Below, piece after piece: positions 40,917 through 49,429 of a stretch of 64,000 bases of DNA (positions are counted from its first letter, which is position 1; every line of letters begins with the position of its first letter). The DNA comes from Seongchinamella sediminis (GTDB lineage: Bacteria; Pseudomonadota; Gammaproteobacteria; Pseudomonadales; Halieaceae). Location of the stretch: the NCBI RefSeq assembly GCF_003457605.1, contig NZ_QRAN01000003.1, forward strand, positions 124,001-188,000, written 5' to 3'. The position numbers and the translations under genes are program-made. The notes beneath the pieces were generated by a model. The model did not search any database. It saw only the letters and a list, made by a program, of their open reading frames with translations, and had not been told where the DNA came from.

Positions 40917-41492
40917 ATGGAACTGATTCTCGCCTCCACCTCACCCTACCGCCGGCAACTGCTGGAACGGCTGGCTATTCCCTTCACCTGCGAGGCGCCG
41001 GCGGTGGATGAAAAGCCCCTGCCCGGGGAGGCCCCGGAGGTCCTCGCCAGCCGCCTGGCCCTGGCCAAGGCGCGCGCCATCGCCAGCCGTTTTCCCGCGG
41101 CGCTGGTGCTGGGCAGCGACCAGGTGGCGAGCATTGCCGGCGACTGCATTGGCAAGCCGGGGAATCACCAGGCCGCCGCGGCCCAGCTGCGCGCCAGTGC
41201 CGGCCGCCGCGTGTCCTTTTATACCGGGGTGGCGCTGGTGGCCCGGTCGCGGCAGCTGGAGCTGACGGCACTGGTGCCGTTCGCGGTGGAGTTCCGCGCC
41301 CTGGCAGAAGAAGAAATCCAGTCCTACCTGCAGCGGGAACAGCCCTACGACTGCGCCGGCAGCTTCAAGTGCGAGGGGCTGGGGATCAGCCTGTTTGAGC
41401 GCATGATCGGCGATGATCCCACCAGCCTGGAGGGCCTGCCCTTAATTGCCACCAATCGCCTGCTGCGCCAGGCGGGGCTACCCTGCCCCTAG
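40917..41492 (+). CDS. Maf/YceF-family nucleoside triphosphate pyrophosphatase
   Basis: House-cleaning enzyme that hydrolyses modified nucleotides (for YceF-type members, 7-methyl-GTP). The 191-residue protein starts MELILASTSPYRRQLLERL, with VLGSDQVAS, SFYTGVAL and the YDCAGSFKCEGLGISLFERM pattern (shown as YDCAGSFKCEG and LGISLFERM). The YceF assignment is supported by the rluC/rpmF neighbourhood. Its stop TAG forms part of a CTAG shared with the truncated HAD gene. Confidence 0.9.
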   Translation: MELILASTSPYRRQLLERLAIPFTCEAPAVDEKPLPGEAPEVLASRLALAKARAIASRFPAALVLGSDQVASIAGDCIGKPGNHQAAAAQLRASAGRRVSFYTGVALVARSRQLELTALVPFAVEFRALAEEEIQSYLQREQPYDCAGSFKCEGLGISLFERMIGDDPTSLEGLPLIATNRLLRQAGLPCP

Positions 41493-41698
41493 GACAGGGC
41501 CTGCAGCCGCTGCGGCGACTCCTGCGGCAGCAGCACCTCCATCGCCCGGGGCAGGCTGAGGCCGATAATGTTGGCCGCCTCGGCGTCACTGGGTACCGGC
41601 AGGCCCAGCTCCCGGGCCACCGCCTGAACCGAGGCCACGATGTGGCTGACGGCGTCGCACAAGGTGCCATCCCAATCAAATATAACCATAATCAGCAA
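41489..41698 (-). pseudogene. C-terminally truncated HAD-superfamily phosphatase remnant
   Basis: Only 69 residues remain. They start with the nucleophile motif VIFDWDGTLCDAV and the first cap helices, then a stop appears at the maf 3' end. Full-length relatives (phosphoglycolate-phosphatase type, about 220 residues, found between maf and rluC in Pseudomonas) also need motifs II-IV, all missing here. The missing part is not found on the minus strand within maf. It lies one base after the rluC stop and is probably co-transcribed with rluC. Confidence 0.75.
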
Positions 41699-42649
41699 TT
41701 ACTTACGGAGCTTAGTTAAAACGCTTTCCAGCTCTTCATCGAGCGCCGCCTCCAGCTCCAGGCGGCCCGTTTCGGGCAGCCGCAGGCGCAGCCTGACGGC
41801 GTGCAGGAACAGCCGCTTGAGGCCCAGTTGCTGGCCCAGGGCGGCGCCCTGGTCGGAGCCGTACTTGTCGTCGCCGAGCAGGGGGAAGCCGGCGTGCTGG
41901 GCGTGGACCCGGATCTGGTGGGTGCGCCCGGTGACTGGTTTGGCCTCCACCAGGGTCGCCCCGGGGAAGCGCTCAATCACACTGAACTCGGTGATGGAGG
42001 GCTTGCCCTCCCGGGACACCCGCACCATGCGTTCTCCCGACTGCAGCACGTTCTTCTGCAGCGGCGCCTCGACCCGCTTCAGCTTGCGCGGCCACTTGCC
42101 GGGCACCAGCGCCAGGTAGCGCTTGTCGACCTTGTCCTCGCGCAGCTGGCGATGGAGCTCCCTGAGAATCGCCGGGCGCCGGGCCACCATGATCAGGCCG
42201 GAGGTATCCCGGTCCAGCCGGTGGACCAGCTCCAGGTAGCGGTCCTCCGGTCGCATCTGCCGCAGGCACTCGATCATGCCGTAATTGAGCCCGCTGCCGC
42301 CGTGGACCGCCAGCCCGGAGGGCTTGTCGACCACCAGCAGGCCCCTGTCCTCGTAGATGACCCGCGCGGCCAGCTGTTCCGACCAGTAGCGGGGAATGGT
42401 CGGCGCCTCCGAGGGTGGCGGCGTGCGCAGTGGCGGCACCCGCACCAGGTCGCCGGCGGCGAGCCGGTGGTCCGGCTTTACCCGCCCCTTGTTGACCCGG
42501 ATTTCGCCCTTGCGCATCGCCTTGTAAAGCCGGGTGCGCGGCACGCCGCGCAATTCCCGGGTCAGGAAGTTGTCCAGGCGCTGGCCGGCGGAGTTCTCAT
42601 CCACGGCCAGGTGGCGGACTGTTGGCCTGTTTTCTTCGCTATCTGACAT
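41699..42649 (-). CDS. rluC: 23S rRNA pseudouridine synthase RluC
   Basis: Modifies 23S rRNA uridines (955/2504/2580 in E. coli). The 316-residue protein has an N-terminal S4 domain (QRLDNFLTRELRGVPRTRLYKAMRKG given here as QRLDNFLTREL and RLYKAMRKG), the catalytic Asp in LVHRLDRDTSGL and the KPVTGRTHQIRVH motif. It is divergent from rne, as in E. coli and Pseudomonas. Confidence 0.94.
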   Translation of the reverse strand: MSDSEENRPTVRHLAVDENSAGQRLDNFLTRELRGVPRTRLYKAMRKGEIRVNKGRVKPDHRLAAGDLVRVPPLRTPPPSEAPTIPRYWSEQLAARVIYEDRGLLVVDKPSGLAVHGGSGLNYGMIECLRQMRPEDRYLELVHRLDRDTSGLIMVARRPAILRELHRQLREDKVDKRYLALVPGKWPRKLKRVEAPLQKNVLQSGERMVRVSREGKPSITEFSVIERFPGATLVEAKPVTGRTHQIRVHAQHAGFPLLGDDKYGSDQGAALGQQLGLKRLFLHAVRLRLRLPETGRLELEAALDEELESVLTKLRK

Positions 42650-43181
42650 AAGCTACGGAATTCGTTTAATTTTCCTGCAATAGGTGCTATAGTCCGCGGC
42701 GTGTGATTGCCGCCGCCCGCGACCAACCGGTGCCGGCGACGCATCAAACCACTGGCGATGTTTGGGCCTGCCGATGAAATACGCATGGTACCGCCAGCCG
42801 CAATCATACAATGGACGTCAATGCGCGACGGGCAAAACCCGACTAATCCACGCATATAAAGACGATGACTGAAACCGAGCAGATAATGACTGCCGGGACA
42901 CCGAATCAGATTTAACAGCGTCGTCGCCAGCCCCAGGTGCTGCGACACTACCAAAAAGGCGGAGTGAGTACCATTCCCCCCGACGCTGATACGGCCACCC
43001 TGTGTGGCAAAGTAGAAAAGAATACCTGGATGCCGGGAGTGGCATTCAAGCCCCCGTGCCCACAAGGCACTTAAAACACGCGTTTAGCGTGCACGACCGC
43101 CCTCCCCCAAGGCCTTGCTGTTTAGGGCCTGCACACTGATTCCTGCCCGGCCAGGCCTGCTCACTATAGGCTTAGGCACTT
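42650..43181 (+). other. Long rne leader region (532 bp between rluC and rne)
   Basis: No coding frame is supported. A promoter at 42665-42693 would give a 5' untranslated region of about 480 nt, rich in GC-paired segments. RNase E mRNAs in enterobacteria have long structured leaders that mediate autoregulation, and this one is similar in size. Confidence 0.65.
42665..42693 (+). promoter_or_regulatory. rne promoter
   Basis: TTTAAT (42665-42670), a 17-bp spacer and TATAGT (42688-42693), with TG two bases before the -10. It is close to the rluC start, so the divergent promoter must overlap it. Confidence 0.55.
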
Positions 43182-45926
43182 ATGAAAAAAATGTTAATCA
43201 ATGCGACTCAACCCGAAGAGTTGCGCGTTGCGCTGGTCGATGGCCAGCGACTGTACGACCTGGATATAGAGAATCGCACCCGTATCCAGAAAAAATCCAA
43301 CATCTACAAGGGCAAGATCACCCGCGTTGAGCCCTCACTCGAAGCCGCATTTGTCGACTTCGGCGCCGAGCGCCACGGCTTCCTGCCGCTGAAGGAAATT
43401 GCCCGCGAGTATTTTTACCGCAAGCCCGACGGCGATGGCCGGGTCAAGATCAAGGACGTGGTCAAGGAAGGCACCGAAATCATCGTCCAGGTAGATAAAG
43501 AAGAGCGTGGCAACAAGGGCGCCGCCCTCACCACCTTTATCTCCCTCGCCGGCCGCTACATGGTGCTGATGCCCAACAACCCCCGCGCCGGCGGCATCTC
43601 CCGCCGCATCGACGGCGACGACCGGTCTGAGCTGCGCGAGGCCCTCTCGGCCCTGGAAATCCCCAATGGCATGGGCGTTATCATCCGTACCGCCGGTGTT
43701 GGCCGCTCCTCGGAAGAACTGCAGTGGGACCTCAACTACCTGCTGCAGCTGTGGGAAAAGATCACCCAGGCCAACGAGGAAGTCAAACCCGCGACCCTGC
43801 TGTTCCAGGAGAGCAACGTTATCATCCGGGCGATCCGCGACTACCTGCGCGACGATATCGACCAGGTGCTGATCGATTCCGCTGACGCCTTCAAGCAGGC
43901 CCAGGACTTTGTCAGCCTGGTGATGCCGCAGTTCAAGAACAAGCTGCGGATCTACGAAGACAGCATTCCCATGTTCAACCGCTTCCAGATCGAGAGCCAG
44001 ATCGAGACCGCGTTCCAGCGCGAGGTTCGGCTGCCCTCCGGCGGTTCCATCGTCATCGACCCCACCGAGGCCCTGGTCTCCATCGACATCAACTCCGCCC
44101 GCGCCACCAAGGGCAAGGACATCGAGGAAACCGCGCTCAAAACCAACCTGGAAGCGGCTGATGAAATCGCCCGCCAGCTGCGCCTGCGCGACATGGGCGG
44201 CCTCATCGTTATCGACTTTATCGATATGCTGGCTTCCAAGAGCCAGCGCCAGGTGGAAAACCGGATGCGCGATGCCCTGAGCATCGACCGTGCCCGGGTC
44301 CAGGTCGGCCGCATCTCCCGCTTTGGCCTGCTGGAAATGTCGCGCCAGCGCCTGCGCCCGTCGCTGGGTGAAACCAGCGCCAAGGTCTGCCCCCGCTGTA
44401 CCGGCCAGGGCACGATCCGCGACACCAAGTCGCTGGCCCTGTCGATCCTCCGCCTGCTGGAAGAGGAAGCGATCAAGGACCGCAGCGCCGAGGTGCGGGC
44501 CATCGTACCGCTGGACGTGGCCGCCTACCTGCTCAATGAAAAGCGGGTCGCGCTGAGCGACATCGAGCGCGAGGCCCGGGTCAGGGTACTGGTTGTGCCC
44601 AACCCCAACATGGAAACACCACACTTCGAAGTGCAACGCCTGCGCGACGACGAAGTCGATGGTGACCACGAGATCAGCTACAAGATCGAGATGGCCCCGC
44701 CGGATGTAGAGTCCATCTCCGATACGCACACGGCCGCCATTCCGCAGCAGGAAGCCGCGGTTAAAGCCCTGGCGCCCCGCGGCCCGGCGCCGGAAGCGGC
44801 GGAAAAGCCCGCCCAGCAGCCGAAGCAGAAGGCGGGCCAGCAGCGCAAGCCGAAACAACAGGCCGCAGCGCCACAACCGCAACCGGGACTGCTGGCTCGC
44901 CTGTGGGCCGCCCTGTCCGGCGGTGCGGAGGAAGAGCAGCCCAAAGCAGCGCCGAAAAAGGCCAGCGGCGAGCAGCAGCGCCAGGGCCAGAAGTCATCCC
45001 AGGGCAATCGCAACAACCGTAACCGCAACCGCAACCGGCGCAGCGGTGAGCAACAAGCGCGCGGCGAACGCCAGGACGACAGCCGCAAGCAGCAGGACAA
45101 GCAGCGCGACGGTGCAACCGGCGACAAGCAGAAACGCCAGCGCAGCGACGAGCAGCGCAGCAATGGCAACAGCCGCAACCGGCGCCGCAACAACCGCGAC
45201 GGCCAGAGCAGCAAGCAGGAAGTGAGCGCCGAAGCGGCCAACGACAGCAAGCAGAGCGCAGCCGAGCAGCCGCAGGAGCAACGCGAGGGCCAGCCCCGCA
45301 AGCGCCCGGCGGACATGAAGCGCAGCGAACCGCAGCGCCGCCGTCGCAGCCGCAAGCCCGCTGAAGGGCAGGATGCGAAACCGGAACAAGCGGCAGCGCC
45401 CGCGGCGGTCGCCGACCTGGCTGACAGCAGCAAGAGCGAAGCGGCGCCGGCGCCACAGTCTCCGCCGCCTGCCAAGCCAGAGCCTGCGGCTGCCAGCGCC
45501 GAGCAGCCGGCAGCCACTGCCGCCCCGGAAGCGCCAGCCGCACAGCAGGAGGCCAAAACTGACGCCGCGCCGGAACCCGTGGCCACCGCCCCGGAAGCGC
45601 CGGCCGCGAAAGCGCCCGTGGCCGAGGCCCAGCCTGAGCCCGCGGCAGCAGCAGCGGCGCCCTCAGCCCCCGCAGTCGCTGCCGAGCCCCCTGCCCCGGC
45701 AGCGGCACCTGCCGGCATCACCGCCGAGGGTCTCGCTGTTAACGATCCACGGGTTGAGCCGAAGCCGGTTGAGTCTGTGGCAATCAGCACCGGGCACCCG
45801 CCGCTGTTCAGCGACCGGGTAGCCCCGCCGGCAGCGCACAGTGGCCGGGTTGAAGCCCGCGCCAGTAACGACCCCCGCGGCCCGCTGCCCGGCGTGCCGA
45901 TGGCCGAGGCGGCATCCGGCAACTAA
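43182..45926 (+). CDS. rne: Ribonuclease E
   Basis: Endoribonuclease and degradosome scaffold. The 914-residue protein starts [21 protein letters not shown] and has an S1 domain (about 38-120), RNase H-like and DNase I-like parts with the catalytic aspartates in [12 protein letters not shown] and IDFIDMLA, and the Zn-link VCPRCTGQG. Beyond about residue 515 the scaffold region is low complexity: an Arg/Asn/Gln-rich RNA-binding stretch and a Pro/Ala-rich stretch. Two NDPR motifs lie near the C-terminus (854-857 and 896-899), as in Pseudomonas RNase E, where such motifs bind PNPase. Confidence 0.96.
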   Translation: MKKMLINATQPEELRVALVDGQRLYDLDIENRTRIQKKSNIYKGKITRVEPSLEAAFVDFGAERHGFLPLKEIAREYFYRKPDGDGRVKIKDVVKEGTEIIVQVDKEERGNKGAALTTFISLAGRYMVLMPNNPRAGGISRRIDGDDRSELREALSALEIPNGMGVIIRTAGVGRSSEELQWDLNYLLQLWEKITQANEEVKPATLLFQESNVIIRAIRDYLRDDIDQVLIDSADAFKQAQDFVSLVMPQFKNKLRIYEDSIPMFNRFQIESQIETAFQREVRLPSGGSIVIDPTEALVSIDINSARATKGKDIEETALKTNLEAADEIARQLRLRDMGGLIVIDFIDMLASKSQRQVENRMRDALSIDRARVQVGRISRFGLLEMSRQRLRPSLGETSAKVCPRCTGQGTIRDTKSLALSILRLLEEEAIKDRSAEVRAIVPLDVAAYLLNEKRVALSDIEREARVRVLVVPNPNMETPHFEVQRLRDDEVDGDHEISYKIEMAPPDVESISDTHTAAIPQQEAAVKALAPRGPAPEAAEKPAQQPKQKAGQQRKPKQQAAAPQPQPGLLARLWAALSGGAEEEQPKAAPKKASGEQQRQGQKSSQGNRNNRNRNRNRRSGEQQARGERQDDSRKQQDKQRDGATGDKQKRQRSDEQRSNGNSRNRRRNNRDGQSSKQEVSAEAANDSKQSAAEQPQEQREGQPRKRPADMKRSEPQRRRRSRKPAEGQDAKPEQAAAPAAVADLADSSKSEAAPAPQSPPPAKPEPAAASAEQPAATAAPEAPAAQQEAKTDAAPEPVATAPEAPAAKAPVAEAQPEPAAAAAAPSAPAVAAEPPAPAAAPAGITAEGLAVNDPRVEPKPVESVAISTGHPPLFSDRVAPPAAHSGRVEARASNDPRGPLPGVPMAEAASGN

Positions 45927-45940
45927 AAAGGCTGAAATAT

Positions 45941-45971
45941 AGGCACGGGAGGCACTTCGCCTCTTGTGCCT
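45941..45971 (+). repeat. Hairpin after rne
   Basis: AGGCAC and GTGCCT arms with an inner GAGGC-type pairing, 15 bp past the rne stop. No T run follows. It may slow decay or form part of a Rho-dependent end before tRNA-Ser. Confidence 0.4.
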
Positions 45972-46038
45972 GATTTCGATAACGGTATAATCTCGCCTTC
46001 CTCGCCCCCGGGCGAAGGCACAAACTATCTGGTTTTTC

Positions 46039-46126
46039 GGTGGGCTGGCTGAGTGGTCGAAAGCGGCGGTCTTGAAAACCGTTGAGGCGAGAGCCTCCCG
46101 GGGTTCGAATCCCTGGCCCACCGCCA
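46039..46126 (+). tRNA. tRNA-Ser (anticodon UGA), CCA encoded
   Basis: Class II tRNA: acceptor GGTGGGC/GCCCACC, D arm GCTGAGTGGTCGAAAGC, anticodon stem CGGTC/ACCG region with loop CTTGAAA (anticodon UGA), a long variable arm and GGTTCGAATCC T loop, discriminator G and CCA at 46124-46126. Confidence 0.96.
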
Positions 46127-46171
46127 TTCATAGGTAATTTGGAATCCCCCGAGATCACAATTACCGGCTCG

Positions 46172-46196
46172 AAAGCCCCGTATATCGGGGCTTTTT
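46172..46196 (+). terminator. Intrinsic terminator after tRNA-Ser
   Basis: AAGCCCCG/CGGGGCTT stem with a TATAT loop followed by T residues, 46 bp after the tRNA. It can serve both strands because of A residues on the other side. Confidence 0.88.
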
Positions 46197-46259
46197 GCTT
46201 TCTGGCAGATACCCCCGTCGTGTATACCATTCATCATCCGGGCCCGGGTATTTCTTCAG

Positions 46260-46658
46260 CAATCAGATTCGGCCAAATCTCCGCGGATTTTCGGCCGCTA
46301 TGATCAGAGGCAGGTTGACGGGCTGATTGGGCCCGACTTTCTGGCGCCAGGCCAGAGTTACAGCCAAACCTATACCGCCCGTGAGAAAACCAGTGCCCGT
46401 GGTGAAACATTCACCCAGTCCATTCAGGTCACGGATGTAAAAACCTACCGCGGCCGACGCACGGTCACGGTGCCAGCGGGCACCTTCGACACCTGTTTGT
46501 TCGAGTCTGACAGTCAGGTCAGTGGGCCATTTCCTATAGGTGGTGTCACCCGGACCTGGTTGGGCGTGGGCACGGGTGTGCTGATCAGGGAGGAAGGAGA
46601 TAACGGCAGGGAAACCACTGTGTTGCTTTCGGCGAAAATTAACGGTCGGTCGATTTAA
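46260..46658 (+). pseudogene. 5'-truncated remnant of a secreted beta-rich protein
   Basis: An open plus-strand frame with no plausible start reads as the C-terminal part of a protein. It includes LIGPDFLAPGQSYSQTYTAR, TVTVPAGTFDTCLFE, TRTWLGVGTGVLIREEGD and TTVLLSAKINGRSI before a TAA at 46656. The PAGTFxTC...W...G.G pattern is common in bacterial lipoprotein-like beta domains. The upstream half is absent, and the frame runs back into the tRNA-Ser terminator. The left boundary of the remnant is approximate. Confidence 0.5.
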
Positions 46659-46768
46659 AGGTCCAGAAGACAGCCAAGAGCGGCGACGAAAAGCGCAAGA
46701 CAAGCTTGAATTGGACAAAGCCGGTGTCACGCCGCGCAGCCTCATTGTTTCTCGAATGCCATAATTGC

Positions 46769-46797
46769 TTGAGTGGTCGCCCTCGAGTAGCTAGACT
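46769..46797 (+). promoter_or_regulatory. Possible promoter of the sorting-signal protein gene
   Basis: TTGAGT (46769-46774), a 17-bp spacer and TAGACT (46792-46797), about 35 bp before the start codon. Confidence 0.4.
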
Positions 46798-46833
46798 CCC
46801 AGCCATAAACAAATAAATCATAAGGAAGGAACC

Positions 46834-47682
46834 ATGCAATCGAGATTCACTCGTCTTATTTCGGGGCTGTTGATTTTTATGGTCCCTCTATTCGCCTCTG
46901 CGCAATCAGCAGTAATCAATTACAGCACTCCACCAGCAGCTGCTCTTCCGGTCCCGATATTCGGGCAGACTGGACTATTGCTGCTGGGCCTTGCTGTCAT
47001 TGTCGGGGGGCTTTTCAATCTTCGCAAAAGTGCCAGAGCTACCAGGATACTCTCGATGATGGCGATTGCCTCCGGGCTTGCCCTATCCTCACTCTCGGGA
47101 AACTGGTTAGTGTCCAACGCTAATGCGCTCGTTGCCTACACCGAGTATTTGTTTTCAGAAAACCCTGCTCCAGTTACCGTTTCTGAATTCCCTGCGGAAC
47201 TGACAAACGATCTGGAAGCTCCTGCAACTATTCAGTCGATTGAGGTCTCGGGCTGTAATGACGGGACCACTCTTGTTGGAACCTGCGAGGAAGACTTTGT
47301 TGTTGAAGCCAATGGTGGAAGCTGCACCATAGAGTCAGTTTGCACGCCTCCCCTCGGCGACCCACCGGTACTGGCAGAGCAATGTGTAACCAGCAATGAT
47401 CTGGTCAGTGGAGACCCATGGACGGTATGTGAGGCTGATGCCAATAGTGCATGGGTATCTGCCGACAACGAAGGTGTATACGAGGCCGACCGCATTTGCC
47501 AACAACTCGGCTTTGACAGAGTGGACCAATATGGCGGCACATGCGGTGATGTATGCGGTTACTGCCAACCTGAAACCACGTCCTGCAGCTCTCCCGGAAA
47601 CAAGACTTTTGACGGTAACGGCGATGCGAACTTCCCGCAGCTCGCGTTTGCAGTCATGTGGACTTGCGTCAATGATAACTGA
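46834..47682 (+). CDS. Secreted cysteine-rich protein with mid-protein exosortase-type signal (midcut-by-XrtH-like)
   Basis: A 282-residue protein behind a strong AAGGAAGGA ribosome binding site. It has a signal peptide (1-24, ending FASAQS), then at residues 39-68 a PEP-CTERM-like tripartite signal: PVPIFGQTG, a hydrophobic helix, and RKSAR. This signal is normally C-terminal. A second hydrophobic segment (about 70-92) and a long cysteine-rich domain (over a dozen Cys, including GGTCGDVCGYCQPETTSC) follow. The layout fits proteins termed midcut-by-XrtH, processed by exosortase H. No exosortase gene is in the window. Base composition is more AT-rich than its neighbours. Confidence 0.6.
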   Translation: MQSRFTRLISGLLIFMVPLFASAQSAVINYSTPPAAALPVPIFGQTGLLLLGLAVIVGGLFNLRKSARATRILSMMAIASGLALSSLSGNWLVSNANALVAYTEYLFSENPAPVTVSEFPAELTNDLEAPATIQSIEVSGCNDGTTLVGTCEEDFVVEANGGSCTIESVCTPPLGDPPVLAEQCVTSNDLVSGDPWTVCEADANSAWVSADNEGVYEADRICQQLGFDRVDQYGGTCGDVCGYCQPETTSCSSPGNKTFDGNGDANFPQLAFAVMWTCVNDN

Positions 47683-47810
47683 GCGAAAGTAGTTCAGGTA
47701 GCACGCCCCGCCTCAGTGCGGAGCACTCTTCTGCGCTGTGACTTCCGCGCGCTCTGAGGATCTATCGCTCGCTTTTCAGGTACAGAGAGAGGAAAGTTGT
47801 TTGCCCCGCT

Positions 47811-48800
47811 TCAGTACTCCCCCGGCGGCGAGTCATTGTCACCTTCCAGCGAATCGGGGGGTGAAGCGATGAACAGTTCCACGCCGGCCTCGATATCCGT
47901 CTGGTCGATACGAAAGGTCACGGTGGGATAGATAACGCCCTCCTTGTGCGCGGTTACCTTGTAGGTTCCATTCACCGGCATGTTCAGCCAGGTGACGCCG
48001 CCATCTACCGACACGCTCTCCTGACTGAGGTCGGGAATCACCGAGGCGTTGAAGTAAATCGGGCCGATTGCGTCCGGTGTTTCTGGCGACAGTGAAACCA
48101 GCGCCCCCGGATCCCCGTGAGGCAGGCGATCATCGTGCATGGAACCCCAGGACTTGCCCACGGTAACGACCATCGCATTGGAAAAGAAGAAATTGGGGTA
48201 GCCATTGCTGCGCATCATGCTCTCGACAAACGGCAGCATCCCGTACTGGTAGTAATAGGGATCGATAAACTGGATGGCAAAGTCGGTGTTGTCATTATCA
48301 TCGATGACATTGACGTTGGTCTTGGTGGTGACCCAGTCCTCTTTCTCGAATATGAACGAGAACTCCAGGTCAACATCGCGATCTTTTACCACGTACATGG
48401 TCCACCAGCCGGTGTCGTCGGTCTGCAGGTCGAGGTCGCGGGTCCCAGGATATTCAGCGATCCACACCCGGGTCTCGGGAACCGTTGCGTGATAATCGAT
48501 GTACTCCGGCGGCTGGAGCTGGATGTCAATGCCGAAATGGTTGGTCTTGCCCATCAGCTTGACCAGGCTCACCCTGGGTCCCAGGATTTCATCCTGCAGC
48601 GCTACCTCGGGATTGGCCTCGTGTTCGTCTACGATATCCTGCACCAGACGCCGGGAGAAACGCGCATCGGTAAACACCAGGATATTGTCCTGCAGTTCGA
48701 CGCCGGGGTGAATGTTGTCGCTGTCGCTGCAGCCCGTGAAAACTACAGTGCAAACCGCCAGCAGCAGACCCGTTTGCAACAATCGCCGTGCGTTTCTCAT
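47811..48800 (-). CDS. Putative lipoprotein of unknown function
   Basis: A 329-residue protein with a lipoprotein signal peptide ending VVFTGC (lipobox Cys about residue 24), predicting attachment to a membrane. The body has alternating beta-like segments, including VWIAEYPGTRDLDLQTDDTG and GWWTMYVVKDRDVDLEFSFIF. A C-terminal part, VDGGVTWLNMPVNGTYKVTA, resembles a carboxypeptidase-regulatory-like or Ig-like beta sandwich. It is acidic and rich in Asp/Asn. I do not recognise a family. Convergent with the sorting-signal protein. Confidence 0.7.
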   Translation of the reverse strand: MRNARRLLQTGLLLAVCTVVFTGCSDSDNIHPGVELQDNILVFTDARFSRRLVQDIVDEHEANPEVALQDEILGPRVSLVKLMGKTNHFGIDIQLQPPEYIDYHATVPETRVWIAEYPGTRDLDLQTDDTGWWTMYVVKDRDVDLEFSFIFEKEDWVTTKTNVNVIDDNDNTDFAIQFIDPYYYQYGMLPFVESMMRSNGYPNFFFSNAMVVTVGKSWGSMHDDRLPHGDPGALVSLSPETPDAIGPIYFNASVIPDLSQESVSVDGGVTWLNMPVNGTYKVTAHKEGVIYPTVTFRIDQTDIEAGVELFIASPPDSLEGDNDSPPGEY

Positions 48801-48914
48801 GGTATGGTTCTCCCAGCATTTTTATTGTGTCCAGCTTTTGTTGAATCCATGTTAGCATCGAATACACCTGGCGACCATTGCTGATGCAGCAGCAGAGGCG
48901 GGAAGACATGCCAG

Positions 48915-48947
48915 CCTTCAGGTCGCCGGCAGGTTTGCGCCTGAAGG
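48915..48947 (+). repeat. Inverted repeat upstream of the 148-residue membrane protein
   Basis: CCTTCAGG and CCTGAAGG arms with a 17-nt loop, ending 27 bp before the start codon. It could be an operator or leader hairpin. Confidence 0.4.
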
Positions 48948-48974
48948 TCAGCCCACCCCATCGAGAGGTGATGC

Positions 48975-49421
48975 ATGATGAATCAACCCCGGCAAACAAG
49001 CGGCCTGGACGAATTCAGCCGCCGCTACCTCTACCTGCTCGCCGGCGTTGTCGCCATCGGCCTGCTGTGGTGGTTATTCACCCTCGACTATCGCGTCGCT
49101 GAACTGAATGACCTGCTGGAGGCGGATGAACAACTGGCGGCCTACCCTTACCAGTTCCGGGTGCTGTCGCTGGACAATGGCAGTGCACGCATGTCCAGCC
49201 CGCGTTCGGCGCAGATGTCGGCGATCCAGGGTTTGCGCATTCTGTTCCCGCAGCTGACCACGGCCAGCGCAGACTCGGCAGAGATGCTGGCGGCGCAGGT
49301 GAAGCTGGCGCGAACCCAGTCCCGGGCCGCCGCGCTGGTCAGCGCCGAGGCGGATGTAAACCGGGTTATCTGGGTACTGGACGAACGCTGGCTGGGCAGC
49401 CACGGGGTCTACGTCCAGTAA
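48975..49421 (+). CDS. Small membrane-anchored hypothetical protein
   Basis: A 148-residue protein with one N-terminal membrane helix (about 19-38, YLYLLAGVVAIGLLWWLFTL) and a periplasmic or cytoplasmic alpha-helical tail rich in Ala. The start is ATG 48975, behind GAGAGGTG; the adjacent ATG is an equivalent alternative. The conserved-looking C-terminus VNRVIWVLDERWLGSHGVYVQ may be a small domain. Not recognised. Confidence 0.65.
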   Translation: MMNQPRQTSGLDEFSRRYLYLLAGVVAIGLLWWLFTLDYRVAELNDLLEADEQLAAYPYQFRVLSLDNGSARMSSPRSAQMSAIQGLRILFPQLTTASADSAEMLAAQVKLARTQSRAAALVSAEADVNRVIWVLDERWLGSHGVYVQ

Positions 49422-49429
49422 GCCCCGGA

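Noticed and set aside
43335-44882. 515-codon minus-strand frame inside rne
   Set aside because: rne is unmistakable on the plus strand.
44760-45740. Low-complexity tract resembling a tandem repeat array
   Set aside because: It is the coding Arg/Asn-rich and Pro/Ala-rich scaffold region of RNase E, without a fixed repeat unit.
46039-46126. tRNA-Ser as an integration site with a direct repeat
   Set aside because: I saw no second copy of the tRNA 3' end and no integrase in the window, so att sites are not supported.
46263-46745. 160-codon minus-strand frame opposite the 46.3-46.7 kb remnant
   Set aside because: The plus-strand translation has the recognisable PAGTFxTC motif; this product has none.
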